From assembly GCF_005491425.1 (NCBI RefSeq), contig NZ_CP028083.1:2814001-2878000 (forward strand): 64,000 bases of DNA, written 5' to 3'. The DNA comes from Lysinibacillus sp. SGAir0095. Lineage in GTDB: Bacteria; Bacillota; Bacilli; Bacillales_A; Planococcaceae. The notes beneath the pieces were generated by a model. That model had not been told where the DNA came from. It worked only from the letters and a program-made list of their open reading frames with translations, and searched no databases. Shown here piece after piece: positions 44,228-52,423 of this stretch (position 1 is the stretch's first letter; each line of letters begins with the position of its first letter). A program made the translations under genes and the position numbers.

Positions 44228-45319
44228 ATGAGTAAATTACAACAACTACAAACATATTTAAAAGAAAATCAATACGATGCGGCATTTATCACAACACCAG
44301 ATAACGTTTTTTATTTCTCGAATTTTAAAAGCAATCCACATGAACGACTTTTAGGAGTGATGGTGTTCCAAGAAGCAGAACCTTTCCTAGTTTGCCCAAA
44401 AATGGAAGTACCAGACGCTGTAAACTCAGGCTGGAACCAAGAAATTATCGGCCATCTAGATACAGATAATCCATGGAACTTAATTGCCCAAGCTATACAA
44501 TCACGTGGCATCACACTGTCAACATTAGCTATAGAAAAGTCTCACCTTACTGTTGAACGTCTTGAAAGCTTACAAGAAATATACAGCCAAGTGAACTTTG
44601 TACGCCTAGATGACAAAATCAATGAAATGCGTGTAGTTAAAGATGAAATCGAAATTGAGAAAATGCGAAAAGCTGCTGGGCTTGCGGACTATGCTATCGA
44701 GGTAGGATGCAAGGAAATTGCAGAAGGTAAAACAGAGATGGAAATCTTAACTGCAATTGAAAATGCTATTTTAGCTAAGGGATGTAAAATGTCCTTTGAA
44801 ACAATGGTTCTCTCTGGTCCAAAAACAGCATCTCCACATGGAACTCCTGGAGAACGCAAGATTCAAAAAGGGGATATGATTCTATTTGACTTAGGGGTTA
44901 TTTACGAGGGCTATTGCTCAGACATTACACGTACCGTTGCTTTTGGTGAACCAACTGAAGCACAAAAAGAAATTTATTATACTGTACGCCAGGCGAATGA
45001 GAATGCGATTGCTGCTGTAAAACCGGGTGTCCGCGCAATGGAGCTGGATAAAATTGCTCGTGATACAATAACAGATGCAGGGTACGGAGAATATTTCACT
45101 CACAGATTAGGCCACGGTCTTGGCATTTCAGTGCATGAATTCCCTTCTGTTACTGGTGCGAACGAATTGGAGCTGAAAGAAGGAATGGTCTTTACAATCG
45201 AGCCAGGTGTATACAAAGCAGATGTTACTGGTGTCCGTATAGAAGATGATGTTGTAGTGACGGCAGACGGTGTTGAAGTATTAACCAAGTTCACAAAAGA
45301 ATTAGTCGTTCTTTCTTAA
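44228..45319 (+). CDS. M24 family Xaa-Pro peptidase
   Basis: The 363-residue protein is a pita-bread-fold metallopeptidase that cleaves N-terminal residues before proline. It has a creatinase-like N-terminal domain and the M24 core with metal ligands in GDMILFDLGVIYEGYCSDITRT, the histidine in HRLGHGLGISVHE, and glutamates in FTIEPGVY and GVRIEDDVVVT. The frame opens at 44189, but the TAGGAGGA site places the start at ATG 44228, matching family members (MSKLQQLQTYL). It is monocistronic on the plus strand, convergent with the liv operon. Confidence 0.93.
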   Translation: MSKLQQLQTYLKENQYDAAFITTPDNVFYFSNFKSNPHERLLGVMVFQEAEPFLVCPKMEVPDAVNSGWNQEIIGHLDTDNPWNLIAQAIQSRGITLSTLAIEKSHLTVERLESLQEIYSQVNFVRLDDKINEMRVVKDEIEIEKMRKAAGLADYAIEVGCKEIAEGKTEMEILTAIENAILAKGCKMSFETMVLSGPKTASPHGTPGERKIQKGDMILFDLGVIYEGYCSDITRTVAFGEPTEAQKEIYYTVRQANENAIAAVKPGVRAMELDKIARDTITDAGYGEYFTHRLGHGLGISVHEFPSVTGANELELKEGMVFTIEPGVYKADVTGVRIEDDVVVTADGVEVLTKFTKELVVLS

Positions 45320-45327
45320 TAACAAAA

Positions 45328-45405
45328 GCTTAAGTCCCTACTTGCCCAGACAAGGGGTTAAGGGGCATGACTAGTGTGCATGCAATCCTTGGAAGGGACC
45401 TAAGC
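45328..45405 (-). other. Structured intergenic element with nested inverted repeats
   Basis: GCTTAAGTCCCT (45328-45339) and AGGGACCTAAGC (45394-45405) form a 12-bp stem that is fully paired, with one G-U, only if the minus strand is the RNA. Inside are GCATG...CATGC (45364-45382) and CC/GG-rich arms. A further hairpin, GGAGCT...AGCTCC (45414-45432), lies just outside. The block is GC-rich for this genome. It sits between the M24 peptidase stop and the liv terminator. I do not recognise it as a known RNA. Confidence 0.6.
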
Positions 45406-45496
45406 GACCTCGAGGAGCTAATCCAAAGCTCCAAGCATTTTAGTGATCAACCTTAGTTGCACTTATGCGTTTATAAAGTTTTTGCTTTCTTATGCT

Positions 45497-45529
45497 AAAA
45501 AGAGATGCGAAGCAGAACTTCGCATCTCT
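45497..45529 (-). terminator. Terminator of the liv operon
   Basis: Perfect 12-bp arms AGAGATGCGAAG (45501-45512) and CTTCGCATCTCT (45518-45529), immediately after the livF stop codon, with a short T tract on the minus strand. Confidence 0.88.
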
Positions 45530-45530
45530 T

Positions 45531-46271
45531 TCATATTCCTTCTTTAACTGGCTCTTCTACACTTGTAGATTTTCGTCCCAAGTAGGCTTCGACGATTCTA
45601 GGATCGACAATTAAATCTGAAGCTTTCCCCTCGATGATAATTTTTCCAGTTTCCATAACATAACCGTAATCTGCAATCTTCAATGCCTGTTTCGCATTCT
45701 GTTCAACCAATAAAACAGTCGTTCCAGTATCTTTGATTTCCTTAATAATTTTAAAGATTTCAGCTACGATTAATGGAGCAAGACCCATGGAGGGTTCATC
45801 TAATAATAGGAGTTTCGGTTTTGATAATAGAGCTCGGGCAATTGCCAGCATTTGCTGCTGTCCACCAGATAAAGTACCCGCCATTTGGGTTTGTCTTTCC
45901 TTTAAAATTGGAAAACGCTTCATCACATTTTCGATTTCTTCTTTAATCCCTTTATCTTTTCGATGATAGGCACCCATTTCTAAATTATCCAAAACTGTCA
46001 TGCTCGATAGGATGGCACGTCCCTCTGGAACCAATGCAATTCCTTTTCGTAATAGTTGATCTGGACGCAGCCCTGTTACATTTTCACCTAAAAACTCAAC
46101 ACTGCCATTTTTAGGCTTCAAGAGACCAGAGATGGTTTTCATTGTCGTGGATTTTCCAGCACCATTAGCACCCAGCAAAGTAATAATTTTGCCTTCATGT
46201 ACCTCAAGATCAATGCCTTTTAACGCTTGGATTTGACCATAATAGGTTTCAACATTTGATAATTTAAGCAA
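45531..46271 (-). CDS. livF: Branched-chain amino acid ABC transporter ATP-binding protein LivF
   Basis: LivF is one of two ATPases of the LIV-type importer. The 246-residue protein has Walker A GANGAGKST, signature LSGGQQQMLAIARAL, Walker B LLLLDEPSMGLAP, and the LivF-specific segment SNVETYYGQIQALKGIDLEV. The frame extends to 46307, but the N-terminal extra residues overlap livG and the AGGAGG site there places the start at TTG 46271, overlapping livG by eight bases. It is the last gene of livJHMGF. Confidence 0.93.
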   Translation of the reverse strand: MLKLSNVETYYGQIQALKGIDLEVHEGKIITLLGANGAGKSTTMKTISGLLKPKNGSVEFLGENVTGLRPDQLLRKGIALVPEGRAILSSMTVLDNLEMGAYHRKDKGIKEEIENVMKRFPILKERQTQMAGTLSGGQQQMLAIARALLSKPKLLLLDEPSMGLAPLIVAEIFKIIKEIKDTGTTVLLVEQNAKQALKIADYGYVMETGKIIIEGKASDLIVDPRIVEAYLGRKSTSVEEPVKEGI

Positions 46272-47037
46272 TTTCTTCTTCCTCCTCTTTCCCGAGGTAG
46301 GCTTCAATAACCGCGTCGTTATTTTGTATTTCTATAGGCGTCCCCTCAGCAAGCTTCTCACCGAAGTTTAATACAGTAATACGGTCACAAAGCTTCATAA
46401 CGAGCGGCATATCATGCTCAATAATTAAAACAGTAATCCCTTTAGATTGAATCATTTTGATTAAATCATATAAACTATCCGTCTCTTTTTCATTCATGCC
46501 AGCTGCTGGCTCATCTAACAACAAAAGCTTTGGATTACTCGCTAGTGCCCGGGCAATTTCCAGCCTTCTTTGTTGACCGTATGCTAAATTTTCAGCCAGA
46601 GTTTCTTTATGTTCCAGCAGACCTACCAGCTCGAGCAATTCTTCAGCTTTTTTGTTTAACTGACTCTCTTCATTTTTCTGTGCTTTTGTACGAAAAACAC
46701 TGCTAAAAACACCGGAAGAGCTTCTCGTATGGCCACCAACCATTACATTCTTCAAAGCAGACATTTGTGAGAAAAGACGAATGTTTTGGTAAGTTCGGCA
46801 AATCCCTTTTTCCGTAATTTTGTGAGATTTAATACCTGTTATGTTTTCATTATTGAATATGATTTCACCAGAGGTAGGCTCAAATATATTCGTTATTAAG
46901 TTAAACATTGTTGTTTTCCCAGCACCATTCGGACCAATTAATCCATAAATTTCTCCTTCATTAATAGAAAAAGAAACATTTTGCAGGGCATGAATTCCAC
47001 CAAAGTTTTTTGAAACATTTTGAATTTCAAGTACCAT
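46264..47037 (-). CDS. livG: Branched-chain amino acid ABC transporter ATP-binding protein LivG
   Basis: LivG is the partner ATPase. The 257-residue protein has Walker A GPNGAGKTT, ICRTYQNIRLFSQMSALKNVMVG typical of LivG, the signature region LAYGQQRRLEIARALA, Walker B LLLLDEPAAGMN, and an acidic tail (GKEEEEEIA) that at DNA level also supplies the ribosome site of livF. Its start overlaps the livM stop by one base, so all the genes are tightly coupled. Confidence 0.94.
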   Translation of the reverse strand: MVLEIQNVSKNFGGIHALQNVSFSINEGEIYGLIGPNGAGKTTMFNLITNIFEPTSGEIIFNNENITGIKSHKITEKGICRTYQNIRLFSQMSALKNVMVGGHTRSSSGVFSSVFRTKAQKNEESQLNKKAEELLELVGLLEHKETLAENLAYGQQRRLEIARALASNPKLLLLDEPAAGMNEKETDSLYDLIKMIQSKGITVLIIEHDMPLVMKLCDRITVLNFGEKLAEGTPIEIQNNDAVIEAYLGKEEEEEIA

Positions 47038-47993
47038 TAGCGAATTCCCCCTTTCGAACCTTTGATCCCTTTAAATCTAAATCTTCCCAGTAAATGAATA
47101 TCCAATATTCCTTGTGGGCGAACTGCCATTAAAATGACGAGCATGATTCCGTAAATAATATAACGGAATTCACTTACAAAACGTAATAATTCTGGCATTA
47201 GTGTTAAAAAGATAGCGCCAAAAATTGAACCAATGATTACTTCACTTCCACCAAATACTGTAAATATCAAAATCTCCACTGCTCGATGGTATGAGAAATC
47301 AGAAGGCGAAATATAGCCCATAACGTGTGCAAACAGTGAACCTGCTAAACCTGCTAAAAAAGCTCCTTGTGTAAAGGAAAGCACTTTAAAATACGTAATG
47401 TTGATACCCATGGATTCTGCTGCTTTTTCATCCATCTGAATCGATGCGAAGGATCTTCCAACTCTTGAATTTTGCTGTCTAACTACAAACCAGATTGTTG
47501 CGATCACGATTATAAATAACAATAGGAACACCATTAAAAAGACAAATTGGTTATTTTTCAAACCAATCATAGATGGTTCAAATCCAAGTCCTCGTACTAA
47601 ATTTAAAAGCTCTCTTCCAATTTGTGGAATACCCGTTAGACCGATTGACCCTTTTGTTACCGAGTCCCAGTTTATGAAAATAACACGAATTACTTCTCCA
47701 AGCCCCAGCGTTGCAATAGCTAAATAAACACCTGTCAATCTCAAAGATGGAATCCCGATTACTATCCCTAAAATGCCAGCTACACAAGCGCCTGCCAGTA
47801 CACCAATGAATATTGGCACATCAAAATTGATAGTTAATAATGCGGATGTATACGCACCAATCGCCATAAAACCGGCACTTCCCAAAGATAATTGCCCTGA
47901 CGATAAAGGAACATAAACACTGATTGCTAACAAAATATTAATCAAAATAAACGAACCAATTTGTAAATAATATGGATTAATAAAATCTAACAT
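47037..47993 (-). CDS. livM: Branched-chain amino acid ABC transporter permease LivM
   Basis: LivM is one of two membrane subunits. The roughly 318-residue protein has eight or more membrane helices and family motifs LSSGQLSLGSAGFMAIGAYTSALLT and TGVYLAIATLGLGEVIRVIF, plus the transport loop near RVGRSFASIQMDEKAAESMGI. The frame opens at 48026 inside livH, but the ATG at 47993, after AAGGCAGGTGAG and four bases past the livH stop, is the likely start. It lies between livH and livG. Confidence 0.93.
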   Translation of the reverse strand: MLDFINPYYLQIGSFILINILLAISVYVPLSSGQLSLGSAGFMAIGAYTSALLTINFDVPIFIGVLAGACVAGILGIVIGIPSLRLTGVYLAIATLGLGEVIRVIFINWDSVTKGSIGLTGIPQIGRELLNLVRGLGFEPSMIGLKNNQFVFLMVFLLLFIIVIATIWFVVRQQNSRVGRSFASIQMDEKAAESMGINITYFKVLSFTQGAFLAGLAGSLFAHVMGYISPSDFSYHRAVEILIFTVFGGSEVIIGSIFGAIFLTLMPELLRFVSEFRYIIYGIMLVILMAVRPQGILDIHLLGRFRFKGIKGSKGGIR

Positions 47994-47997
47994 GTTC

Positions 47998-48888
47998 TCA
48001 CCTGCCTTCTGCCATCTTTGAGCCAAAGATTCCTTGAGGTCTCACTAAAAGGATTAAAATAATCATTATGAATGCAATGGCATCACGATAACCAGAATCA
48101 CCATAAGCAACCAGGAATGTTTCAGAAAGTCCTAAAAGTAGCCCTCCAACCATCGCGCCTTTCACATTACCCATACCACCCAAGATGATGATTGCAAGAC
48201 CTTTCAGACCAATTGCAAGTCCCATCTGCGGACTAACAGAGTTAAATGCCATACCGACCAATATTCCAGCAATGCCTCCCATAGCGGAAGCAATAATAAC
48301 AGTTAATGTAATTATTTTCTTTGTATCTACTCCTAGAATACTAGCTGTTTCTAAATTTTCAGCTGTTGCACGCAAAGCCTTCCCAGCTTTAGTTTTTGAT
48401 AGCCAAGTTGATAGACCCATCATTAAAATGATAGAAATGACAAATATAACAATTTGGACAATATAAATTGTTACCTCACCTATTTCAATACTAATCTCCG
48501 CAAAGGGTGTTCGAAACGGTTTATTCCCAGCACCAAAAATATGGTGAGATAGGTTTTCAAGTAAGATGGAAACACCGATTGTACTAATTAATGGCGCTAA
48601 ATGCGATACGCCCTTCTTACCTCGTAAAGGGCGTAAAGTCATTCGCTCCAACAAATATCCTAAAATTGCCGTCACAACAATTGCTGCTATAAAAGCAAGC
48701 CACAAAGGCCAACCAAGCACCCCAGTTGTCATTACACCGACAAAGGCACCAACCATGAAAATTTCTCCATGGGCCATATTAATAATGCCTAAAACCCCGA
48801 ATACTAGGGTAAACCCTAGGGCAACAATTGCATAAATGCTGCCTAGAGTAATTCCGTTAATTAATTGTTCTAATAGCAAGTTAATCAT
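47998..48888 (-). CDS. livH: Branched-chain amino acid ABC transporter permease LivH
   Basis: The 296-residue permease has about eight membrane helices, the N-terminal LLEQLINGITLGSIYAIVALGFTLVFGVLGIINMAHGE (shown here as the LivH hallmark region), and the loop KALRATAENLETASILGVD that contacts the ATPases. It pairs with LivM. It begins about 100 bases after livJ; that gap carries no clear terminator. A start at 48888 has a weak AAAGGATGA site. Confidence 0.94.
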   Translation of the reverse strand: MINLLLEQLINGITLGSIYAIVALGFTLVFGVLGIINMAHGEIFMVGAFVGVMTTGVLGWPLWLAFIAAIVVTAILGYLLERMTLRPLRGKKGVSHLAPLISTIGVSILLENLSHHIFGAGNKPFRTPFAEISIEIGEVTIYIVQIVIFVISIILMMGLSTWLSKTKAGKALRATAENLETASILGVDTKKIITLTVIIASAMGGIAGILVGMAFNSVSPQMGLAIGLKGLAIIILGGMGNVKGAMVGGLLLGLSETFLVAYGDSGYRDAIAFIMIILILLVRPQGIFGSKMAEGR

Positions 48889-48986
48889 CCTTTAAAATCA
48901 TTTTTGTCATCATACTTTTGCAAAAATGAAATCTATTAGTCCATTTGTAGATTCATATTTACATTGCACTGTATTTTTTTAATGAA

Positions 48987-50141
48987 TTACTTGAATTCAA
49001 CGAATTTTCCGTCTTTTATTTCCACAACTTTAACATCCATTACAACGTCGCCGATTTCGTCAAACGAGAAGTTTCCTAATAATCCTTCAAAGTCAGTTGT
49101 TTCGGCTAATGCTTCGTGGAATAGTTCACGATCTACGTCCCCAGCTCTCTTTAAAGCATCTGCATAGATATAAAGTGCATCATAAGCTTGGGCAGCAAAC
49201 TGGTCAGGAAGTTTCCCGTATTCAGCTTCATATTTTTTGTTGAATTCTACCACTTTCGTTTCTTCTGATTCACCAAACCAAGGTGTTGCTACGATTAGTC
49301 CATTTGCTGCAGCACCAGCAATTTCAATAACTTGTGGAGAGTTGAAGCCATTGCCGCCAACGAAAGGTACTTCGATACCCATTTTACGGGCTTGGTCCAT
49401 AATAACAGCACCTTCATTATATAAAGCAGAGGCCAGAATTAAATCTGGATTTGAATTTTTAATTTTTGTTAATTGTGCATTATAATCACTTTGTCCTTTT
49501 TGGAATGTTTCAATTGTTAAAATCTCCAAGCCCATTTCTTCTGCTGTTTTCTTCATAGTATCGAAGCCTGATTGAGTTAACACATCATCGTTTCCATAGA
49601 TTAATGCTACTTTCTTTGCTCCAGTTCTTTCAACCGCTTTTTCCATCGCAGTTGGAATTGCCAATGCTTCTGGAATAGCATTTCTGAATACATAATCCCC
49701 GATTTCAGGAATCCCTTCAGCAGTTGTGGATGTACCCATAATTGTAATTCCGTTTAAATCTGCTTCAGGAGCAACTGCAAAAAATTCTGTACTTAAAGTT
49801 GGTCCAATAATTGCAAGAATGTCGTCATTACTCATTAATTTTTGAGCAGCTGAAAGGGCTTGCTCTGCTTCACCTGCTGAATCTTCTATAACTAATTCGA
49901 TATTTACTTCACCTTTTTCATTAATTTCACTCTGAGCTAATTTAAGGCCCTGTGTAATTGCTTCCCCATAAGCAGCACCAGCGCCAGTCAGATAAGAAAC
50001 AACCCCGATTTTTGCATTGATTGTTCCGTCTGCTTCAGTAGTTCCACCTTCACTTGCTGTGTTCTCGCCACTACATGCTGCAAGTAAAAGTAACATTAGA
50101 ACAGAGAATAATGTTAATGATTTTCTTAGAATATTCTTCAT
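48987..50141 (-). CDS. livJ: Branched-chain amino acid ABC transporter binding lipoprotein LivJ
   Basis: The 384-residue product has a lipoprotein signal (lipobox LAAC, lipidated C23) and a Leu/Ile/Val-type periplasmic-binding fold: INAKIGVVSYLTGAGAAYGEAITQG at the domain start, IIGPTLSTEFFAVAP, and VGGNGFNSPQVIE. It captures extracellular branched-chain or other amino acids for LivHMGF. It is the first gene of the operon, following a promoter and a CodY-like box. The start at 50141 has GAGGGGA. Related proteins can bind other ligands such as amides, so specificity is inferred from family. Confidence 0.9.
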   Translation of the reverse strand: MKNILRKSLTLFSVLMLLLLAACSGENTASEGGTTEADGTINAKIGVVSYLTGAGAAYGEAITQGLKLAQSEINEKGEVNIELVIEDSAGEAEQALSAAQKLMSNDDILAIIGPTLSTEFFAVAPEADLNGITIMGTSTTAEGIPEIGDYVFRNAIPEALAIPTAMEKAVERTGAKKVALIYGNDDVLTQSGFDTMKKTAEEMGLEILTIETFQKGQSDYNAQLTKIKNSNPDLILASALYNEGAVIMDQARKMGIEVPFVGGNGFNSPQVIEIAGAAANGLIVATPWFGESEETKVVEFNKKYEAEYGKLPDQFAAQAYDALYIYADALKRAGDVDRELFHEALAETTDFEGLLGNFSFDEIGDVVMDVKVVEIKDGKFVEFK

Positions 50142-50182
50142 ATTTTCCCCTCTTTTTCTTTCTATTTTTTAAGAGCAATTCT

Positions 50183-50211
50183 ATTAAATTACATTTTCAT
50201 ACAAAAGTAAA
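50183..50211 (-). promoter_or_regulatory. Candidate liv operon promoter
   Basis: Minus-strand -35 TTTACT (50206-50211), 17-bp spacer and -10 TTTAAT (50183-50188), about 40 bases upstream of the livJ start. Confidence 0.5.
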
Positions 50212-50232
50212 TAGTAATTTCTAAATAATTCG

Positions 50233-50247
50233 TATTTTCTGATAATT
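50233..50247 (+). promoter_or_regulatory. CodY-box-like site upstream of the liv operon
   Basis: TATTTTCTGATAATT matches 13 of 15 positions of the CodY consensus AATTTTCWGAAAATT. It lies 21 bases upstream of the candidate -35. CodY senses branched-chain amino acids and GTP and commonly controls such transporters. Confidence 0.6.
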
Positions 50248-50263
50248 TTTGATATAATTCAAC

Positions 50264-50306
50264 AAAAAAAGCCACCTGCTAGATTTGAACTTCTAACAAG
50301 TAGCTT
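50264..50306 (-). terminator. Terminator of ald
   Basis: On the minus strand AAGCTACTTGTTAG pairs over 14 positions (three G-U) with CTAGCAGGTGGCTT, followed by seven T residues. It lies between the ald stop and the liv promoter. Confidence 0.88.
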
Positions 50307-50328
50307 CTTTGGTTATTACTAAAAATTT

Positions 50329-51441
50329 TTATAAGATAGATTCAACAGGAACATACTCTCGCCCTTGGTCATCAGCAACCGCTTTGTAAACAACTTGCCC
50401 ATTTAATGTATTAATGCCTTTTCTCAGTGCTTCATTTTCAAGACAAGCTTGCTTATAGCCCTTATTGGCAATTTGTAATGCATAAGGCACTGTATTGTTT
50501 GTTAAAGCAATTGTTGCCGTACGTGGAACTGCACCTGGCATGTTTGCCACAGCATAGTGTACAACACCGTGTTTAATATAAGTTGGGTCATCATGAGTTG
50601 TCACACGATCAGTTGTCTCGAAGCTTCCGCCTTGGTCAATTGCGATATCAACTATAACTGAGCCTGGACGCATTGATTTCACCATTTCTTCAGTAACAAG
50701 CTTTGGTGCTTTAGCCCCTGGAATTAACACAGAACCAATTACTAAATCAGAGTCTTTAACTGATTCAGCAATATTATATGGATTTGAGATTAAAGTTTGA
50801 ACAGAAGAACCAAAGATATCTTCTAATCCGCGCAGACGCTCAGGATTTAGATCTAAAATTGTTACTTCAGCGCCCATCCCAACCGCGATACGAGCTGCAT
50901 TTGTACCAGCCATACCACCGCCAACAATTGTTACTTTGCCTCGAGGTACACCAGAAACTCCGCCGAGAAGAATCCCTTTTCCACCATTCATTTTTTCTAG
51001 GTATTGTGCACCGATTTGCACGGACATTTTACCAGCTACTTCACTCATCGGAGTAAGTAATGGTAAAGAACGGTTTGGAAGCTGTACAGTTTCATAAGCA
51101 ATTCCAACGACTTTGTTATCAAGTAAACTCTGTGTCAATTCTAGCTCTGGTGCTAAATGTAGATAAGTAAATAGTACTAAGCCTTCATGGAAATATTGAT
51201 ATTCACTTGGAATTGGCTCTTTTACTTTCATCACCATTTCTTGTGCCCAAGCTTCTTTTGCTGTGCCAACAATAGTTGCACCCGCTGCTACATAGTCCTC
51301 ATCAGAAAATGAAGACCCGATGCCAGCACCTGTCTCAATAAATACTTCATGACCAGCGCTTTTTAATGTTACAACTCCAGCAGGTGTCATTGCTACACGA
51401 TTTTCATTGTTTTTTATTTCCTTAGGTACTCCGATTTTCAT
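50329..51441 (-). CDS. ald: Alanine dehydrogenase
   Basis: Ald interconverts alanine and pyruvate with NAD, supporting alanine use as carbon and nitrogen source and sporulation. The 370-residue protein begins [23 protein letters not shown], has the substrate-site FTYLHLAPE with its histidine, the NAD Rossmann motif [22 protein letters not shown], and [21 protein letters not shown]. Length is as expected. It is monocistronic with its own terminator and divergent from the UspA gene. In B. subtilis ald is induced by alanine through AdeR, which is not seen here. Confidence 0.96.
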   Translation of the reverse strand: MKIGVPKEIKNNENRVAMTPAGVVTLKSAGHEVFIETGAGIGSSFSDEDYVAAGATIVGTAKEAWAQEMVMKVKEPIPSEYQYFHEGLVLFTYLHLAPELELTQSLLDNKVVGIAYETVQLPNRSLPLLTPMSEVAGKMSVQIGAQYLEKMNGGKGILLGGVSGVPRGKVTIVGGGMAGTNAARIAVGMGAEVTILDLNPERLRGLEDIFGSSVQTLISNPYNIAESVKDSDLVIGSVLIPGAKAPKLVTEEMVKSMRPGSVIVDIAIDQGGSFETTDRVTTHDDPTYIKHGVVHYAVANMPGAVPRTATIALTNNTVPYALQIANKGYKQACLENEALRKGINTLNGQVVYKAVADDQGREYVPVESIL

Positions 51442-51555
51442 AGCTGATTTCTCTCCCTGTTGTAGAATTTATGTATCCATTATTATGAATGCAAATCCAT
51501 AATACCAATATTTTCCCCATATTGTAAGATACTAAATTCATGTTGATTAAAATTA

Positions 51556-51574
51556 TTTTCTAAATTGTAGAAAA
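51556..51574. promoter_or_regulatory. Inverted repeat in the ald / usp divergent region
   Basis: TTTTCTA (51556-51562) and TAGAAAA (51568-51574) around a 5-base centre, about 115 bases upstream of ald. It is a possible operator. The 354-base gap is otherwise AT-rich, with a cre-like site and a TATAAT box near usp. Confidence 0.35.
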
Positions 51575-51707
51575 ATAGAACTTCAAAGCAAATTCGAGTA
51601 AAAAACGAGACTATTCGTTATAAAAAAAGTATAATCGATAAATTAAACCTAACAGCAAATTGCAACATTTTAAATTCAACAAAACTATGGATAAATTTAG
51701 AAAGAAA

Positions 51708-51721
51708 TGTGAACGTTTTCA
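51708..51721 (+). promoter_or_regulatory. cre-like site upstream of the UspA gene
   Basis: TGTGAACGTTTTCA matches 13 of 14 positions of TGWAANCGNTNWCA. It is 40 bases upstream of a TATAAT (51762-51767), the likely -10 of the UspA gene, and could place that gene, or less likely ald, under CcpA. Confidence 0.6.
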
Positions 51722-51795
51722 ATTTTGCACTCGATTCAATTTCAATTACTTCCTATTCTGTTATAATAAGTGTATAGAAAAAGGAGGAATTTTAT

Positions 51796-52239
51796 ATGAC
51801 TCATTATAAAAGTATCGTAGTGGCAGTAGATGGTTCAAAAGAAGCTGAATTTGCCTTCAGAAAATCAATTGAAATCGCAAAACGTAATCCTGAATCAACT
51901 CTTAATTTAGTAAACGTAATTGATACTCGCTCCTTTGCAGCAATTGAAGCTTATGACCGCTCAATCGCTGAACGTGCACAAGGCTTCTCAGAAGAATTAT
52001 TAAACGGCTATAAAAAACAGGCCGAGGAAGCTGGTCTTTCAAATGTAAATACAATCATCGAATATGGTTCTCCTAAAACAATTATTACAAAAGAGCTTTC
52101 AAATACAGTAGAAGCAGATTTAATTATTTGTGGGGCAACTGGTTTAAGTACTGTAGAACGTTTCCTAATTGGCTCCGTTTCGGAAGCAATTGTTCGTTCT
52201 TCGAAATGCGATGTTTTAGTTGTAAGAACTCCTGAATGA
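51796..52239 (+). CDS. Universal stress protein, UspA family
   Basis: The 147-residue single-domain protein has the UspA alpha/beta fold, opening with SIVVAVDGSKEAEFAFRKSIEIA. The ATP-binding signature G-2x-G-9x-G-S is intact: G113, G116, G126 and S127 (GATGLSTVERFLIGS), so it belongs to the nucleotide-binding class. Such proteins are induced in stress or stationary phase; the molecular role varies. It has a strong AAAGGAGGAA ribosome site and a terminator, and is a single-gene unit. Confidence 0.93.
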   Translation: MTHYKSIVVAVDGSKEAEFAFRKSIEIAKRNPESTLNLVNVIDTRSFAAIEAYDRSIAERAQGFSEELLNGYKKQAEEAGLSNVNTIIEYGSPKTIITKELSNTVEADLIICGATGLSTVERFLIGSVSEAIVRSSKCDVLVVRTPE

Positions 52240-52260
52240 TACAAACTCTATAATAGATTA

Positions 52261-52302
52261 GCCCTTCTACAGCGAACTTAATCTGTAGAAGGCATTTTTT
52301 TT
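52261..52302 (+). terminator. Terminator of the UspA gene
   Basis: Arms GCCCTTCTACAG (52261-52272) and CTGTAGAAGGC (52283-52293) followed by an A and eight T residues. Confidence 0.92.
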
Positions 52303-52376
52303 ATTTTCTATCCCCTATTCTATGTTAGTTCCTTAAATATTTTTGGTTGAACAAAACAATAAATTCAATAGATAGC

Positions 52377-52418
52377 AAAAAGGTATCCAGACATATAGTT
52401 TTATACACCCAGATACCT
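52377..52418 (-). terminator. Terminator of ytxK
   Basis: Arms AGGTATC (52381-52387) and GATACCT (52412-52418) extended by imperfect CAG/CCC pairing, followed on the minus strand by TTTTT. It lies just after the ytxK stop. Confidence 0.65.
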
Positions 52419-52423
52419 CAAAA

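Noticed and set aside
45394-45425. Possible 16S or 23S rRNA fragment (GGGACCTAAGCGACCTCG resemblance)
   Set aside because: Only a short resemblance recalled by eye, not continuing into neighbouring rRNA sequence; inverted-repeat structure is a better description.
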